From positions 7,527,010 to 7,591,009 of the forward strand of contig NC_049990.1 in assembly GCF_000003815.2 (NCBI RefSeq): a DNA stretch of 64,000 nt, given 5' to 3'. This stretch comes from Branchiostoma floridae (lineage: Eukaryota > Chordata > Leptocardii > Amphioxiformes > Branchiostomatidae). The notes beneath the pieces are model-generated. The model was given only the letters and a program-made list of their open reading frames with translations, was not told the origin of the DNA and made no database searches. A program made the position numbers and the translations under genes. The first letter of the stretch is position 1. Each line of letters begins with the position of its first letter. Shown here one piece after another: positions 24,349-36,800 of the stretch.

Positions 24349-24974
24349 TAAAAGATAAGAGGAAAATTACAAATTTTAAGGCGGCGATTTCTGAAATTAT
24401 TACTTTGTTCTCGAAACTTAACATACAGCAATTCAAAGTATTAAATGTAGTAAATAAAGTTATAGAATCTCCCTCAACTTGCTGCTTGTACGAAAGGATT
24501 CAATACATTCCATCCTAACGTTATAAATTAAATTGCATTCTATTTAGGAGGAGTCTGTGCAAATAAGTGAATTTGAAAAAAAAGGAAAAAAAGTTTAGAC
24601 CTTAGAATCAGTTGAACGCTACGTTGTTAACTTGACATGTTGATATATTCATACATGTATAACGTTACCTGTTCGTAACTCCTTATATATCCACTTACAA
24701 GTATGTATGTATAGATGAAGAAGGCATCATGAAAGTCGCTGCACTTTTGTTGTGTCAATGAATAAAGAATACATTAAAGATAACTATGCATTGATGCAGC
24801 TCTTTATTTTACACAAAAGACTACCTTGCTTGTAAGTTGCATGTATATTTTCTTCGTGTTTTGAAATGTAGATGACCTCTGGCGGTTAGAGTTTGTACTG
24901 CAAACCAAACAGGTGGTTGTAGCCAAAGTTTCGGCAAACTTCGTCCGCAGGTAACCCTCATACGGAAGTGAAAC
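24349..24974. other. Head-to-head gap between gene L and the second LAMP gene
   Basis: This 0.6-kb stretch should contain the promoter of the three-domain LAMP gene. I see no TATA box or full CACGTGAC site in it. Just ahead of the ATG is GGAAGTGAAAC, an ETS-like string also present before the ATG of the first LAMP gene (GGAAGTGAAAAC). Similarity to the right arm ends near 24.39 kb. Confidence 0.4.
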
Positions 24975-27900
24975 ATGGCGTGGCTGTCCTGCCTAACCAT
25001 ACTTGTCTTATCGTCCGTTGTGAAATGTGAGTAGTAGAAAGCTAGCTAACAATCTGTGTCTGTTGCCTAGCTCCACGAGAATATCATTACGTATACGTAG
25101 ATAAATACATTTATCGTAGACATCAATGGCGGCCTGGAGGGCTAAAGGTGACCAAAGTCCAGCTATCGACAACATCACATGAATGTCTGCAAACAGACAT
25201 GCGTGTAACAGTTAAGTTATGGGGTGGGGAGGGTTTAGTAACCCCCAGTAAGGTGTATTATATTTGTAGATAAATTACCTGTATTCCAAGTACATGTAGT
25301 TAATTCATGACAGCGGATGGCCACACAATAGTCACTATGATATTGATACATTGGTACATAGAGAATTCAGTAAGGATCTACAAAATATAATAACCATATT
25401 TTTCTAAGAAGTCTTTGGCACCGTGAAATATGATGTGGTGGGTAAATTGTGGGTAGACGTATGATGTGTAAGCCTTAAACATAGTTTAATTTCGTCCAAC
25501 TTTCCAAAGTCATGTATTTTAGGACAAGTTGTTATTAGCTACGAAACAAATCTGAAGTATAAGGTCTAGGTTATAACGACTGTATTGATTTTCTCGTGAT
25601 TCTCCCAGGCCAGGAGTGGGACCCAACTGCGCCCCCTGTCGGCCACTTCACAGTATCTGACGCTCAGAACAACACCTGCCTCCTCATGACTGTCGGCATG
25701 ACGTTCCACGTGCCGTATGTAAAGAACGACAGCAACAACACTGAGGTTCGCGTCCTTTATGTTCAGACTAATGGTAGCTGCCTCGGTAGTTGGTTTATTG
25801 ACTCCTGAGCAAGTCGAGAGAGTCATAAATGTTTACGAGGTACTATATATATACTAAAATGTTTCAGGTATGATTATTTGCCTAATAGGACATGTTTGCT
25901 ATACATGTCCTTCTCAGTCCTCGCCCAAGACATTATGAACCTTAGCATTCCCGACTTCATTTCAATCGGAATGCATTTTTCATCTAACCTAGGATCTCGT
26001 CTAGCCCGTATGAAATTATCAGTTAGACAGATCGAACTTTAACTTTTTAGTGCTGTCATATTTCTATCCTTGGTAATTCATAGACAAAATTCAGTTCATT
26101 CCGGTCCTCTGTGAGGTGATGGTAACCAGGTTTACCATATACTTACTAGTCGAGTGAAGTTCATCATTCTGAAGTCCTGTATCCTCCTATAAGAGACGGA
26201 GTGAGCAATAGTAAGAAAATTACGAATGGTTAACCGGTCAGTAGAACTACTTGTAAGTTTTACAAGATTTACACCGAAAAAAATTTCTCCATCTTCCAGG
26301 CAGTTGCCAGTTACCCCCTACCAGCCAACGCTGACGTCACGGGTACATGTAAGGACACCGCAGCGTCCATCACGTTATCCTGGGGAGACGGCTTCAACGT
26401 CACCGTCAAGTTTGAACGTAACGACACGGTGTTCTACGCCTCAGAGATCATCACCGGTTATGTGCTGAACCATGACATATTTCCGGACTGCAATGACGAT
26501 GGTGATTTCAGTTTTAATCATCTTATAGTTTTGCCGCCCACCCAGACTCTTAATTAAGTAGTTATATTTTTTATTGCGTCCGTTGCTCGATGACCGAATT
26601 GTTAGTCTAATAACGGACACGGGATCAGAAGGTCAAAGGTTTGATTCCTGCCTATACGTCGTGTCCTTGGGATTGGCTCTTTACAAAACTATCCTAGGTC
26701 AATCTATGTGAAATGGGTACCTTACTTCAGTTTGCGAGGTAAAATGAGAGGCATTGACTCCGTCTTTCTATTGCAATAAGCACGCTCACCGTTTAAACCG
26801 TGCATACATTGTGGCATTGTTACTAATATGTCAAGGTTGAAGGCACCTAAAACATAAACAAATCACATCTGGACATGTCTAGACAAAAACTGTTTACAAG
26901 TTAGTGTCTTTCACCCACAATACATCTCGATGCGCATGCATGCGCAGTTAAAGCGATGAACCGGCTTATTACATGCACTAAACAGAGTGCACTGTCCGTA
27001 AGGCCCCATAAAGGCTATGGGAGTTTTTATCTTTTTATAAAAAATTTACCTTTTACTCTTTGCATCTACCAGGAGAGACGAGAGTCCAGAGCGGCCCTCC
27101 TCACGACATCCACGCCATGCCCGGCCGGTCCTACCTGTGCGACGTCGCCGTAAACGTAACCGTGGGGAACGTTTCTGTAACGTTCTCAGACCTACAGGTG
27201 CAACCCTTCCTGGTCAAGGGAGGCAATTTTAGTAAAGGTGAATGCTAGAACATTTCAGTGCAGTCTCTCCCCATGGCAACCCTTTCTAATCTCCGTGAAA
27301 CAGTATCTGTCGCGCCTATTTTGCGTGCCATTTGCGGCCTCTTTTGCATGTCTACATCTCTTTCTAATGGTCCTCGTTGTTTTCTCCACCCAAGCCAAAC
27401 CGACACATCTAGAAAGCCCTATACAACTACACAAGTGTTGTCAATGTCTTAACCATATCGGAATTCTGGTGTAAGTGGACTCAACCCCATACGTTAACAT
27501 GCGCTATTTGAATTTCAAGTCAGTTCTTCCCCTCCCTACTGTCATTTACAACATCTTGATTTCTCTTGTCACTGATATCACTAATAACAGACATTCACAT
27601 GCTCTCATCCGCCGGTCATATTCGTTGCAATAGGAGAGCAGAACCGACGGATAAGAACAATGAAAATATTTCCTCTACCTACATATGCACATATATATTT
27701 CACACGTCCAGTGGAGGAGTGTGCGGCGGACATGTCCACCACCACACCCAGCGCTCACACCATTCCCGTAAAAACGACCGCGCACCCCGGCCCCATTCCC
27801 GTGCCGAAACCCACCCAGAACAACTACACCCTGACGGACAGCAGGGGTAATGTGTGCTTCATGGCGCTCATGGCGGCTCAGATACAAGTCAACTATACCA

Positions 27901-30900
27901 GGACAACTGGCAAGGTACTACTTCTCTCCTACAATCCATTAACACGTAGTATCTAAACCTGTATCTACGTAGTCGGTATAAGCGCACGTTGGCATAAAGC
28001 GGATGGCTTAAGCTGGACTCTCACTGCACTTGTGGCATCGGTGCGGCACTGCAGGGTTCGTAGATGACTCAACGATTTTCAGAGATAAAGAACTAATTTG
28101 CTTCCATTTTGTACATTTTGTTGACTAGGAAGTCATTCTTTCAAGTATTACGCAATATATAGGTTATCAAAAATCGCGAAAATAACAAAACAGTGCCGCA
28201 GTGAACGAACCCCGCTGTACCGCACCGGTGCCCCAACTGCAGTGAGAGTCCACCTTTACTGGTTTGAGACGTTTGGGACGACCGAATTGCGTCAATCTGT
28301 CGTCTGAAATTGTGTTTTTCCTTCCAAATTCAAGAAATAAGTGTAATTCAGAAAGAAATGGACGCAATCTACTACTTTGTAATATCTTATCTATGTTGCG
28401 CCAAGTATCATAAGTAAACATCCTTTTATCACCGCAATCTCTTTTTGAATTTGATACTTTTATAATCAATGTAGATTGATATTGGTCTTTAATATCTCTT
28501 CGATTTCTAATAACCTGCTCACCTGGTCTTCATAAGCAAATACCGCAAAGAAAAAGTAATTTTGAAACATGTTCATGATTTCTTTAAATAGACCGCTCTA
28601 GCCGTTTGGAACGTACCAAAGAACACTGCGGCGAGTGGGACATGTGGGAACGACACAGCGTCCCTACAGCTGATGTTGGATGGAGGACTGACCAACCTCA
28701 CCATCGTCTTCGTGTCTACGAAAGGCCTAGACGACCTTGCGGGCGTTGACACAGACAGCGGTTTTAAGGCGTCTGAGATGATTTTGGAATACATGGAAAC
28801 CGAGGCTCGCTTCCCTGACAGTGTCAATAACGGTAACAAATTTAAGAGTCTATTATAATGTTTGAATGGACACTGCCTTGTATCTATTTTCTTTGGAATC
28901 TTCTAGTCAACGTACGATATTATTGTTCTCAGCCCCAAGCAGGTGTATAAAAATGATTCGGCTCAGTCTTAGCGATTTACTATTCGTTTGGTGACATTTC
29001 TCGCTCTTCTTCTGAGTAGTAAAGGGTGTACTAGATACCACAAGAACACGTATAAAACACTGAGACTGAGCTGGATCCTACGTCAACCATTGTGGTATCA
29101 TATAACCTCCGTGAAAACGGCGTTTTACTTTGTTTTGGTGTGTGTAACCACAGATCTAGAGTTTGATAAGTAGCCTGATTCAATATCGCTTATAGCGGCC
29201 TGCCCAGCATCCGCCACCCCCTAGCCATGTTACGGGCTTTAATAGACAGCGGAGTTTGCGTCACACAGATCTGTATAGCTAGTGTGATAAGATACTCGGA
29301 CAATTCGGAGTCATTAATATGGCTTCGGTCTTTAGAGCTTGTTGAAAGACTTGAGCACATCATTTTTCTTTTAGGAACGAGCCAAACCGTCGAGAGGAAA
29401 AACCTGACGGCATTCCCCGGCTCTACGGGAATGTCGTACAAGTGTAACTCCCGACAAGCCGTGGAGCTGAACGATGACGTCACACTCAGGTTTGAAGAAG
29501 TCCAACTTCAGCCGTTTCAGGTGAAGGGCGGCCATTTTGACCCTGGTGAGTTCCGTGTCTGACCTTGGAGATGCCATTCAGGAGCATATAAGAAAAGACA
29601 AAATCTTAGACGTAATAGTAATAACTAAACTGATATCGCCAACTGCAAATGCGCAAAACCGACATTTATGTGAATGAAAGCCGCGCGTATCTATAGTTTT
29701 TGTCCGTTTCCAAAGAGTTTGCGACCACGCTGTTAATCGTACAAAGGAGTTGCAAAATGAACAAATATATAGAAAATTATTGCACAACAATTGGAAAGAT
29801 ACAACGCATGGCAATGGCAATTACTATATGAAATGAAACTACTCTAGTGACTATGTGGTGTGTAATGATACTTTAACAGTATTTGGAGTAAATTTATGCC
29901 GTTTCTTATGTAGCATAGTACTATATTTACAATGAGTTACATCTTAAAGTTAGACTAGAGTAGTCACTTACTATACTATTTTAGTGCTTACCATTATTTG
30001 CCTGTCTTTTTTTCTTTTGTCACCTGCAATTAGTCCTCGGGCAAGAATTTGAAATAAACGTATCTTCTATTTACAATGCATATTAATTTATAATTGCAGC
30101 CTGATACAGTCGGTTGAAGGGTCCTTCTATCCACTGAGGAATTATCTCTTTTTCTTTCAACACCCCTACCCAGTCGAGGAGTGTGCGGCAGACAAGCAGA
30201 CCACCCCAGAGCCTACCAACACCACAACACTCATGACTACCATGGCAACCGTTCCCACGCCACGCCCAGTTCATGACCCCAGCATTTTGAACTTCACGCT
30301 CACGGACGATGACGACAAAATCTGCTTCATGGCGCTCATGGGTCTGCAGATAGAGGTCAATTACACCACACAGCACAAGGAGGTACAGACATCAATAGGC
30401 CAGTTCACAGTTTAAACTGCGCATTGGCAAGGCCAAAGGTGAAGGCCTTTAGCTTGTAAAACATTTTTCAACTAGACCACGATTCATGTCCTGACATATT
30501 CCATTTATGTATCTTGGCCTTTAACTTTGTCCTGTCCGTGATGTGCGTCCGCACGTGAATATAACAGAGTGACAACATTTATGGTGGAAATGGGGTGATC
30601 GGACAGGTGGAGAATTGGAAGTATGGTTTGGCTCAGGTCCGACGGTGTAGTTGAGAGCAAGTATGACTCATGGCTACAACTACACAGTCATGTCAATTCA
30701 ATACGGGTGCCCACTTAGAACTTATTACAATGAAGTTCAACAATTGTATCAGGCTCTGGTAAATTTTAATTTCATAAATATATATACAAAAATTTATATA
30801 TTTCTATTTACTTGAAGTTCACCACAACACAAGGCTCATTGAGCCACTCATGTGTTTTGGGTTACAGTACTGGATTCTGAAGACAGATGTTTGGTAACGC

Positions 30901-32051
30901 TTGTCTTAAAAGGAAATATACAGTGAAGGAGTTGTGTTTAAGCTTGTTACAATTAAAGTTGAATGTACATATCTTGCACGGTTTCACAGAAAGCTACGGC
31001 CCGTTGGAATGTACCCAAGGGCAAGAGCGTCAATGTCACTGGAGAGTGTTCCAACACCACAACTACCTTGACCTTGATCTTCGACGGCGGACTCTCTGTC
31101 GTGACAATGACCTTCAAGAACCAGAGTGGGAAGGGCGGTACGGTGAACAAGTTCATGGTTTCTGACATCAACTTTCGTTACGTGAAGGACAAGGCTCACT
31201 TTCCTGATGTCCAACCTGCAGAACTAGGTAAGAAAGTGAAAATGTTTGGACTGATTTTTTTAACGTTTTCAAAAACAATTCAATCTCTACAACTGGATAA
31301 AAACGGAAATATACTTCCGGACGTTATGGACGACTCCATAAAGACGGTTATAGCATTGTGATTAGTTGATGCGTTCCATTGTTTGCTTGTAGGTGTGCCA
31401 TGCTGTAAGGTGGAAATATAATAATGCAATACAATATTTGGAGAATTGGATATCTGCGTTGGCTGTGCTCCAATTTAGTGCTAGTTATATGATAAATTAC
31501 CACTCTAACTACGTTTTAATGACATTTTCCCATATACGCACAGATGTACCTGTTAACGTCTCGAAACACAACTTGACGGTCTTCAAGGGGGAACTGGGAT
31601 TCTCCTACCGGTGCAACGTCGGCGCAAACATCACTCTGAACCAAAACGTCACTTTGAGAGCCATCAACGTCCACGTGGAACCGTTCGGGCTGAAAAACAG
31701 CAAGTTTGATCAAGGTTTGTGTCAGCCGCACGTGTTTCTTGTTACCTTGGGTATTTTTTACATCCTGTACATTGTATCTTTACTATTGACCAGACATACA
31801 AGTATGTCTTGGACATGTATATACCATCTTCGATCGTTGATTGAGATGGCCAAACATAAAGGAACCGTTGAAAAACTAGAATAAATGAAAATCTGTATTT
31901 TTTTCTTCCAGCTGAAGTGTGTGAAGCTGATAATAAAGTCACCACCCTTCGTCCAATCATCGTCGGCTGCGCGATCGCAGGGATAGACGTGTTGATGCTG
32001 TTGTATTATGGGATAGGTCGCCGCATGCGAAGGAACAAGGATACTCGATAG
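24975..32051 (+). CDS. Three-domain LAMP paralogue lacking the lysosomal tail signal
   Basis: Exons: 24975-25026, 25609-25745, 26300-26501, 27073-27237, 27712-27914, 28592-28832, 29375-29545, 30174-30382, 30990-31227, 31544-31714 and 31912-32051, giving 642 residues. A signal peptide is followed by three LAMP domains (exon triplets 2-4, 5-7 and 8-10), each with four cysteines. Domain 1 has extra cysteine PDCNDD. Domains 2 and 3 each follow a CAAD-type Thr/Pro-rich hinge. Each triplet is a phase-1 cassette, so a third domain could arise by cassette duplication. The membrane segment (about 611-632) is odd: it contains Asp622. The cytoplasmic tail reads RRMRRNKDTR and stops, with no Tyr motif. 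In the -1 frame the same bases encode GYSI. The luminal part is intact, so this is a gene and not an obvious pseudogene. Destination in the cell is uncertain. Confidence 0.9.
26576..26750 (+). repeat. tRNA-derived SINE in LAMP intron 3
   Basis: A box-A-like stretch GCTCGATGACCGAATTGTTA and a box-B-like AAAGGTTTGATTCCTGCC lie about 50 bases apart, as in a tRNA-like RNA polymerase III promoter. They are followed by the GTGTCCTTGGG...CTTTAC block also found in the fragment near 160. It is not a functional tRNA because the arms do not pair properly. Confidence 0.55.
28014..28252. mobile_element. TIR element in LAMP intron 5
   Basis: The left end TGGACTCTCACTGCACTTGT and the right end (reverse complement TGGACTCTCACTGCAGTTGG) form TIRs that continue through GGCA(T/C)CGGTGCGG. 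The core is noncoding. No clear target duplication could be identified. Confidence 0.6.
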
Positions 32052-32111
32052 GAAATTAATATTGCATGGGGTTATAAAATCAAACCTGGTCACAGCATCC
32101 ACTCTACATTT

Positions 32112-32387
32112 TCTTACGCAGAGACATCCAACGGCACCAACAAACCGCCTCTTGTCTGTACCCTGCTATCTCAACAGTCACCATCAGTTGCTGATCGCAC
32201 TGCTTATAAATATTAATGATCCCTTATATATGTGAGATCCATTTCGAAAACTGAAAAGCCTATTCTTTGAATTGATTGTCCGAAAGCTGATTTGTGGCGA
32301 AGACAACAGGAACTGATGGTGACGGTTGAGATAGCAGAGTACAGACAAGAGGCGGTTTGCTGGCGTCGTTGGATGTCTCTGCGTAGG
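32112..32387. mobile_element. Foldback element in the 3' UTR of the second LAMP gene
   Basis: The left arm (about 32112-32190) and right arm (about 32311-32387, inverted) share TTACGCAGAGACATCCAACG-type termini and AAACCGCCTCTTGTCTGTAC, continuing into GCTATCTCAAC and GTCACCATCAGTT. Arms of about 75 bp surround a loop of about 120 bp. It starts some 60 bases after the stop codon, so the mRNA would carry a long hairpin. Confidence 0.7.
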
Positions 32388-32711
32388 AGAATGCCACTCA
32401 ATGAACTGAGGAAAAGTAGTTGAGGAGTGGCTGCAACATATCAAATGTGTTGCGTCCTTGGTTGGCTGGATGCTAAAAGAATGGAATATTTACATAATGT
32501 TGCTCAACCGCATCTGTCTTTCCCATGGTGATTTCGCTATAAAGATTATAGAGTACCTTCCAGGGAATTTCGGCATTTTTTGACGAACTCTCAAAGTCTT
32601 GCTGAATTGACATGACAAATGTTGTATATTATAGGGTTGTTGAATACGTTTTTCAGATACATGTATATGAAGGTAACGTTATATAACTGATGAAATAACG
32701 AAGAGATTATC

Positions 32712-32717
32712 AATAAA
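32712..32717 (+). terminator. Polyadenylation signal, second LAMP gene
   Basis: AATAAA lies 661 bases past the stop, in an AT-rich context and before the right inverted arm begins. It is the first canonical signal after the foldback element. Confidence 0.4.
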
Positions 32718-32903
32718 AAAATTCAAGTTTCCGAACTTGAGTGTAGTTCATTTGCTGCTATAACGTTATACCAAAACCTTTATTCGCTGACATTTGCCCA
32801 GACTGTCACATACTGACATTGATATATGCAAAGTTTTGAGAACAACAAAATGATATCTTTTTTAAAGCTTAAGTTTTGAAATTTGTACCTTTCCTCGTGT
32901 TTA

Positions 32904-33162
32904 TGACGTCATGGAAAAAGCCATAACAGCGGCTCGAACAACGCATGCGCACAATGACGCACAATAGAAACTACATTCTCAGTGCGTATTAGTCTGAGAA
33001 AAGGACGCATTTTTTTGTGCTCCACAATTTCGACTTTTCCCCGATTATTATCGCATATTCTCTAAAACGACGAGACGTGCGTCTCTTGTGGGTTAGAGGA
33101 TATCTCGAAGAAGACGAGTTTACAATTCGACTAAACCTTTAGTGACTTTTGGAGATCATACG
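32904..33162 (+). promoter_or_regulatory. Promoter and noncoding first exon of gene R
   Basis: A CRE palindrome TGACGTCA (32904-32911), an NRF1-type CGCATGCGC (32942-32950) and a shared 5' exon end at a strong donor (ACG/GTAAGTGC, exon end 33162). The order mirrors the left arm. A second NRF1-type site is at 33496-33505 and another TGACGTCA at about 33424. The first coding exon starts at 33820. Preservation of these motifs while surrounding sequence has diverged suggests that both promoters work. Confidence 0.55.
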
Positions 33163-33819
33163 GTAAGTGCTTGTCAACTTTATAATCTTTTCCAACAAAA
33201 TAATATTGAGTTTTCAAGTTTGGTAACGTTATACGTAAAAGGTAACTTGCCGGAGAAACTGCATGCAGTTATCGCAGAGCTGAGATATGCAATGTGTGTT
33301 AGCACGCCAATAGTTTTAGTTGAGGTATAGTATAATGTAGTCGTATCGTGTACATATACGTAGCAGGTGGGGTCAGATTGCACTAGGTCCCAAATTTACG
33401 TCACCGTAATAAAGTTGTAAATGTGACGTCATTTTTTGGAACAGCGACTAAGTTGCTGCGGGGCATGCCGGGGAAATTCTTAATGAACACCTCGTACGCA
33501 TGCGCGTGGTATCTCGCTTCAATAAATCCTGCAACGATGGAATTTTTCATTACGATTTTAGATATTTCCACAAGTTTGGAGGAATAATCAAATACTATAA
33601 GAGACGTTAATCAAGGAAGACATAAAGGAGCACCATGTGTAATATGGAGATTAGCGCCATGGTCGTACAATACAGACGTGTTGAAGAAGAGACAGCGAAC
33701 GACTGTGTGAGGGGGCTGTGGACTTCATGATTAATATGAGGGGGGGGGGGGGGTAACAATGAAGTTAAAACTCCACAAACATCTAGTACCAGTAACTGTA
33801 CCTATTTGTACTTGTACAG

Positions 33820-36800
33820 AAAGATGGCAGGAACGAGAAAAGCCCAGTCGGCGGGCGGACCGGACGGTTCGGCAGAGGTGGGCCCGGGCAGAGCCACGGT
33901 GGGCAGCGAACCCTGGATCGGATTCAAGGTGAGACGGACAACTTTGCTTTAGAAACAAGAAGTCAACATCACATTATACTGTATAACTTATATGTTTATG
34001 TTATCAAGGAGGTTTAAAAAAGATATTCAACTTAGCAATGACCTTATTTTTAAAATTTGGATAGTATCCTAACATTTTGTGACAAAGATGTTTCAGTTCC
34101 CATGATATGATGTCCTTGTAACGTTACATGTGTGCCATGTTCTCAGTATGGTTTATTCCACAGAATCTGATGAAGAGAGTTCCGATAGTTCGGAGCGTGG
34201 ATGTGCTCAGTGGTGGGGACCAGCAAGATAGGAAGGAGAAGAAGGTTGGTCATGTGATCAGTTCGACTTTTTTCCCACATCACTTTGTATACTCTGAACT
34301 AAATGAAGAACAGAGGGTCTTGATGTAGTAGGGTGTAAACGGATGCATTTGCAGTGTTTAATATCAGCAGTGGGAACACAAATCACAAGTACATTACTGA
34401 TATAAAACTTGCTTGGGCAATGAATGGATTTTCAGTGTGGAGTTCACCATAAAAGCCATCATTAGACCAATACTGTGTAAGTTTTAAAGTGTTTCTTCCA
34501 AAATAACTTTAACTGATTACTGTGATAAAAGCATCTGTCCTTGGTGCTAAACACCATCCACACACAGGTAAACACACCTGTCCTTGGTGCTGAACACCAT
34601 CCACACACAGGTAAACACACCTGTCCCTGTTGCTAAATGCCATCCACATAGACAAAATTACCTGTCCTTGGTGCTGAACACCATCCACACACAGGTAAAC
34701 ATACCTGTCCTTGGTGCTGAACACCATCCACACACAGGTAAACACACCTGTCCCTGTTGCTAAACACCATCCACATAGACAAAAATACCTGTCCTTGGTG
34801 CTGAACACCATCCATACAGCTGAAGGTTCCTGTCCCTGAATCAATGCACCATTCAGTCACTTTATGAAGACAGATGACAAGTGTTACATACTAACAGCAG
34901 TGTCGATTAAACCCACACACTATTGATTGTAAAGCAGTTGTACAAGAGAATAACAGAAACAAACTTGACACCTCCCACAGAAGGGTGTGGCAGATGACAG
35001 GATGAAAAGTGCAGCCGTGCTGGTGGAGTCTAGGGAGGAACCCAGACTGGAGGAACTGTCAGCTGATGTAGGGGAGTCCCACGACACTCGCTCCCTACAG
35101 CGTGTGGCCAGTACAGACATCAGCGATGTGCCCACAACAGAGGGAGGTAGACTTTCACTCCCCACAGTCCCAGACACTTCTGCTGTGTCATCAGAGGACA
35201 CACTTGAGGTAAATCTTTACTCTTGTTTTCTCTATACATAAAAGTTGTTTAAGGTTACTGGTTTGTCCTAAGAAAATAATTGTAGGACTCAAATTTAAAA
35301 CCAAGTCCAAACCAAACAATCTGTCAATCAACCAGTTAAAAGCTTTCTCTGAATGAATGTCAACCTGCGTTCAATTTTGTTGTTGCAGGAAATGAAGCAA
35401 CAGCTCAAGGAGTTGGAGAAGATGTGGAAAGCGTCCGTCAACTCGCAGATGGCAGGCTTTCAGAGGAGGAATAACGAGTTTGAGTAAGTAGGAGCCAGTC
35501 GATTTCTGCATCGAGGGACCTTTTTTTAGGTATCCTGACCATGATTGCTGTGAATATAACATTTAAGTGTCAGTGAACAGAAAATAAGCATGATATGTCA
35601 AAAATGATATGATCAAACTGCACATTTGGTAAAAACTGTTGCTTGCTGTTTGAGCATGATATGTGTATTCGTGATCTTAGTATAACAGTCACCTTTGAAA
35701 TATACCCAGTGTGCTTTGCAAATTATTGGGAAAAAAAGGAGGAAAACTTATCTAAATTGTTCAATACTTAAGATAGCTTGGATAAAGCCACAGGATTAAG
35801 TGTTAACAATCTTTTCTGAGCTAAACTGAACAGGCGTTGATGACCTGTACTGATGTGTTGATGACCTGTACTGATGTGTTGATGACTACAGGGAACTGAA
35901 TGCTATACTGCGCAGGAATGTCGAGATAGCAGAGAAAGTCTGCAAAAGGACAAAGGAGATGATGGCTAATCTCAAGGAGCAGGGGTACTTGGATATCCTT
36001 GAAGCTGCTCCTCAGCCCCAGAAGTCACCCCGCAGGTGAGTGATTCATGCAGAAATTAGCAGGAATGGCTCGTAAGTAACTTTGTGAAGGAACAGAACTG
36101 ATGACTGATGGATATTTTTTGGCAAAGCCTCAGGGGCAGAGCCATGAATTTTCTAATCGAGCAGCAGCCTGTTTTGACACTGTGATATTTGTGTTTCTTC
36201 AGGAGGAGGGCAGGCGTAGATGCAAGAGTATCCGCCAAAGATACGTGTGCCTCCGACGTTAGTCTGGTTGTCGAGCTTCGACGTGCCGCGTCCAGCCTCT
36301 ACGATATCCAGGGTGCTGACGGGACCTCGGCCATGTCTGAAAGCACAGACCAAAGCTTGTTTGCTACAGTCCCGGGCTTTAGGTCCGTCGATGTAGACAA
36401 GCATGATGACCTACAGTACGTGTGGTATGAAGGAGCCTTACAGAAGTCCGGCCAGCGCAGATCTGTTGCCATGGACAACAGCAGTGACAACACAGGCGTG
36501 GACTCTAGGGCTGTCGATGTAGACATGCATGATGACCTACAGTATGTGTGCTATGAAGCAGCCCTGCAGAACTTCGGCCAGCGCAGATCTGTTGCCATGG
36601 ACAACAGCAGTGACACCACATGTGGCGTGGACTCTAGGGCTGTCGATGTAGACAGGCTTGATGACCTACAGTACGTGTGCTATGAAACAGCCCTGCAGAA
36701 CTCCGGTCAGCGCAGATCTGTTGCCATGGACAACAGCAGTGACACCACATGCGTGGACTCTAGGTCCGTTGTTACAGACAAAGTTTCCATCAGTGACCTG

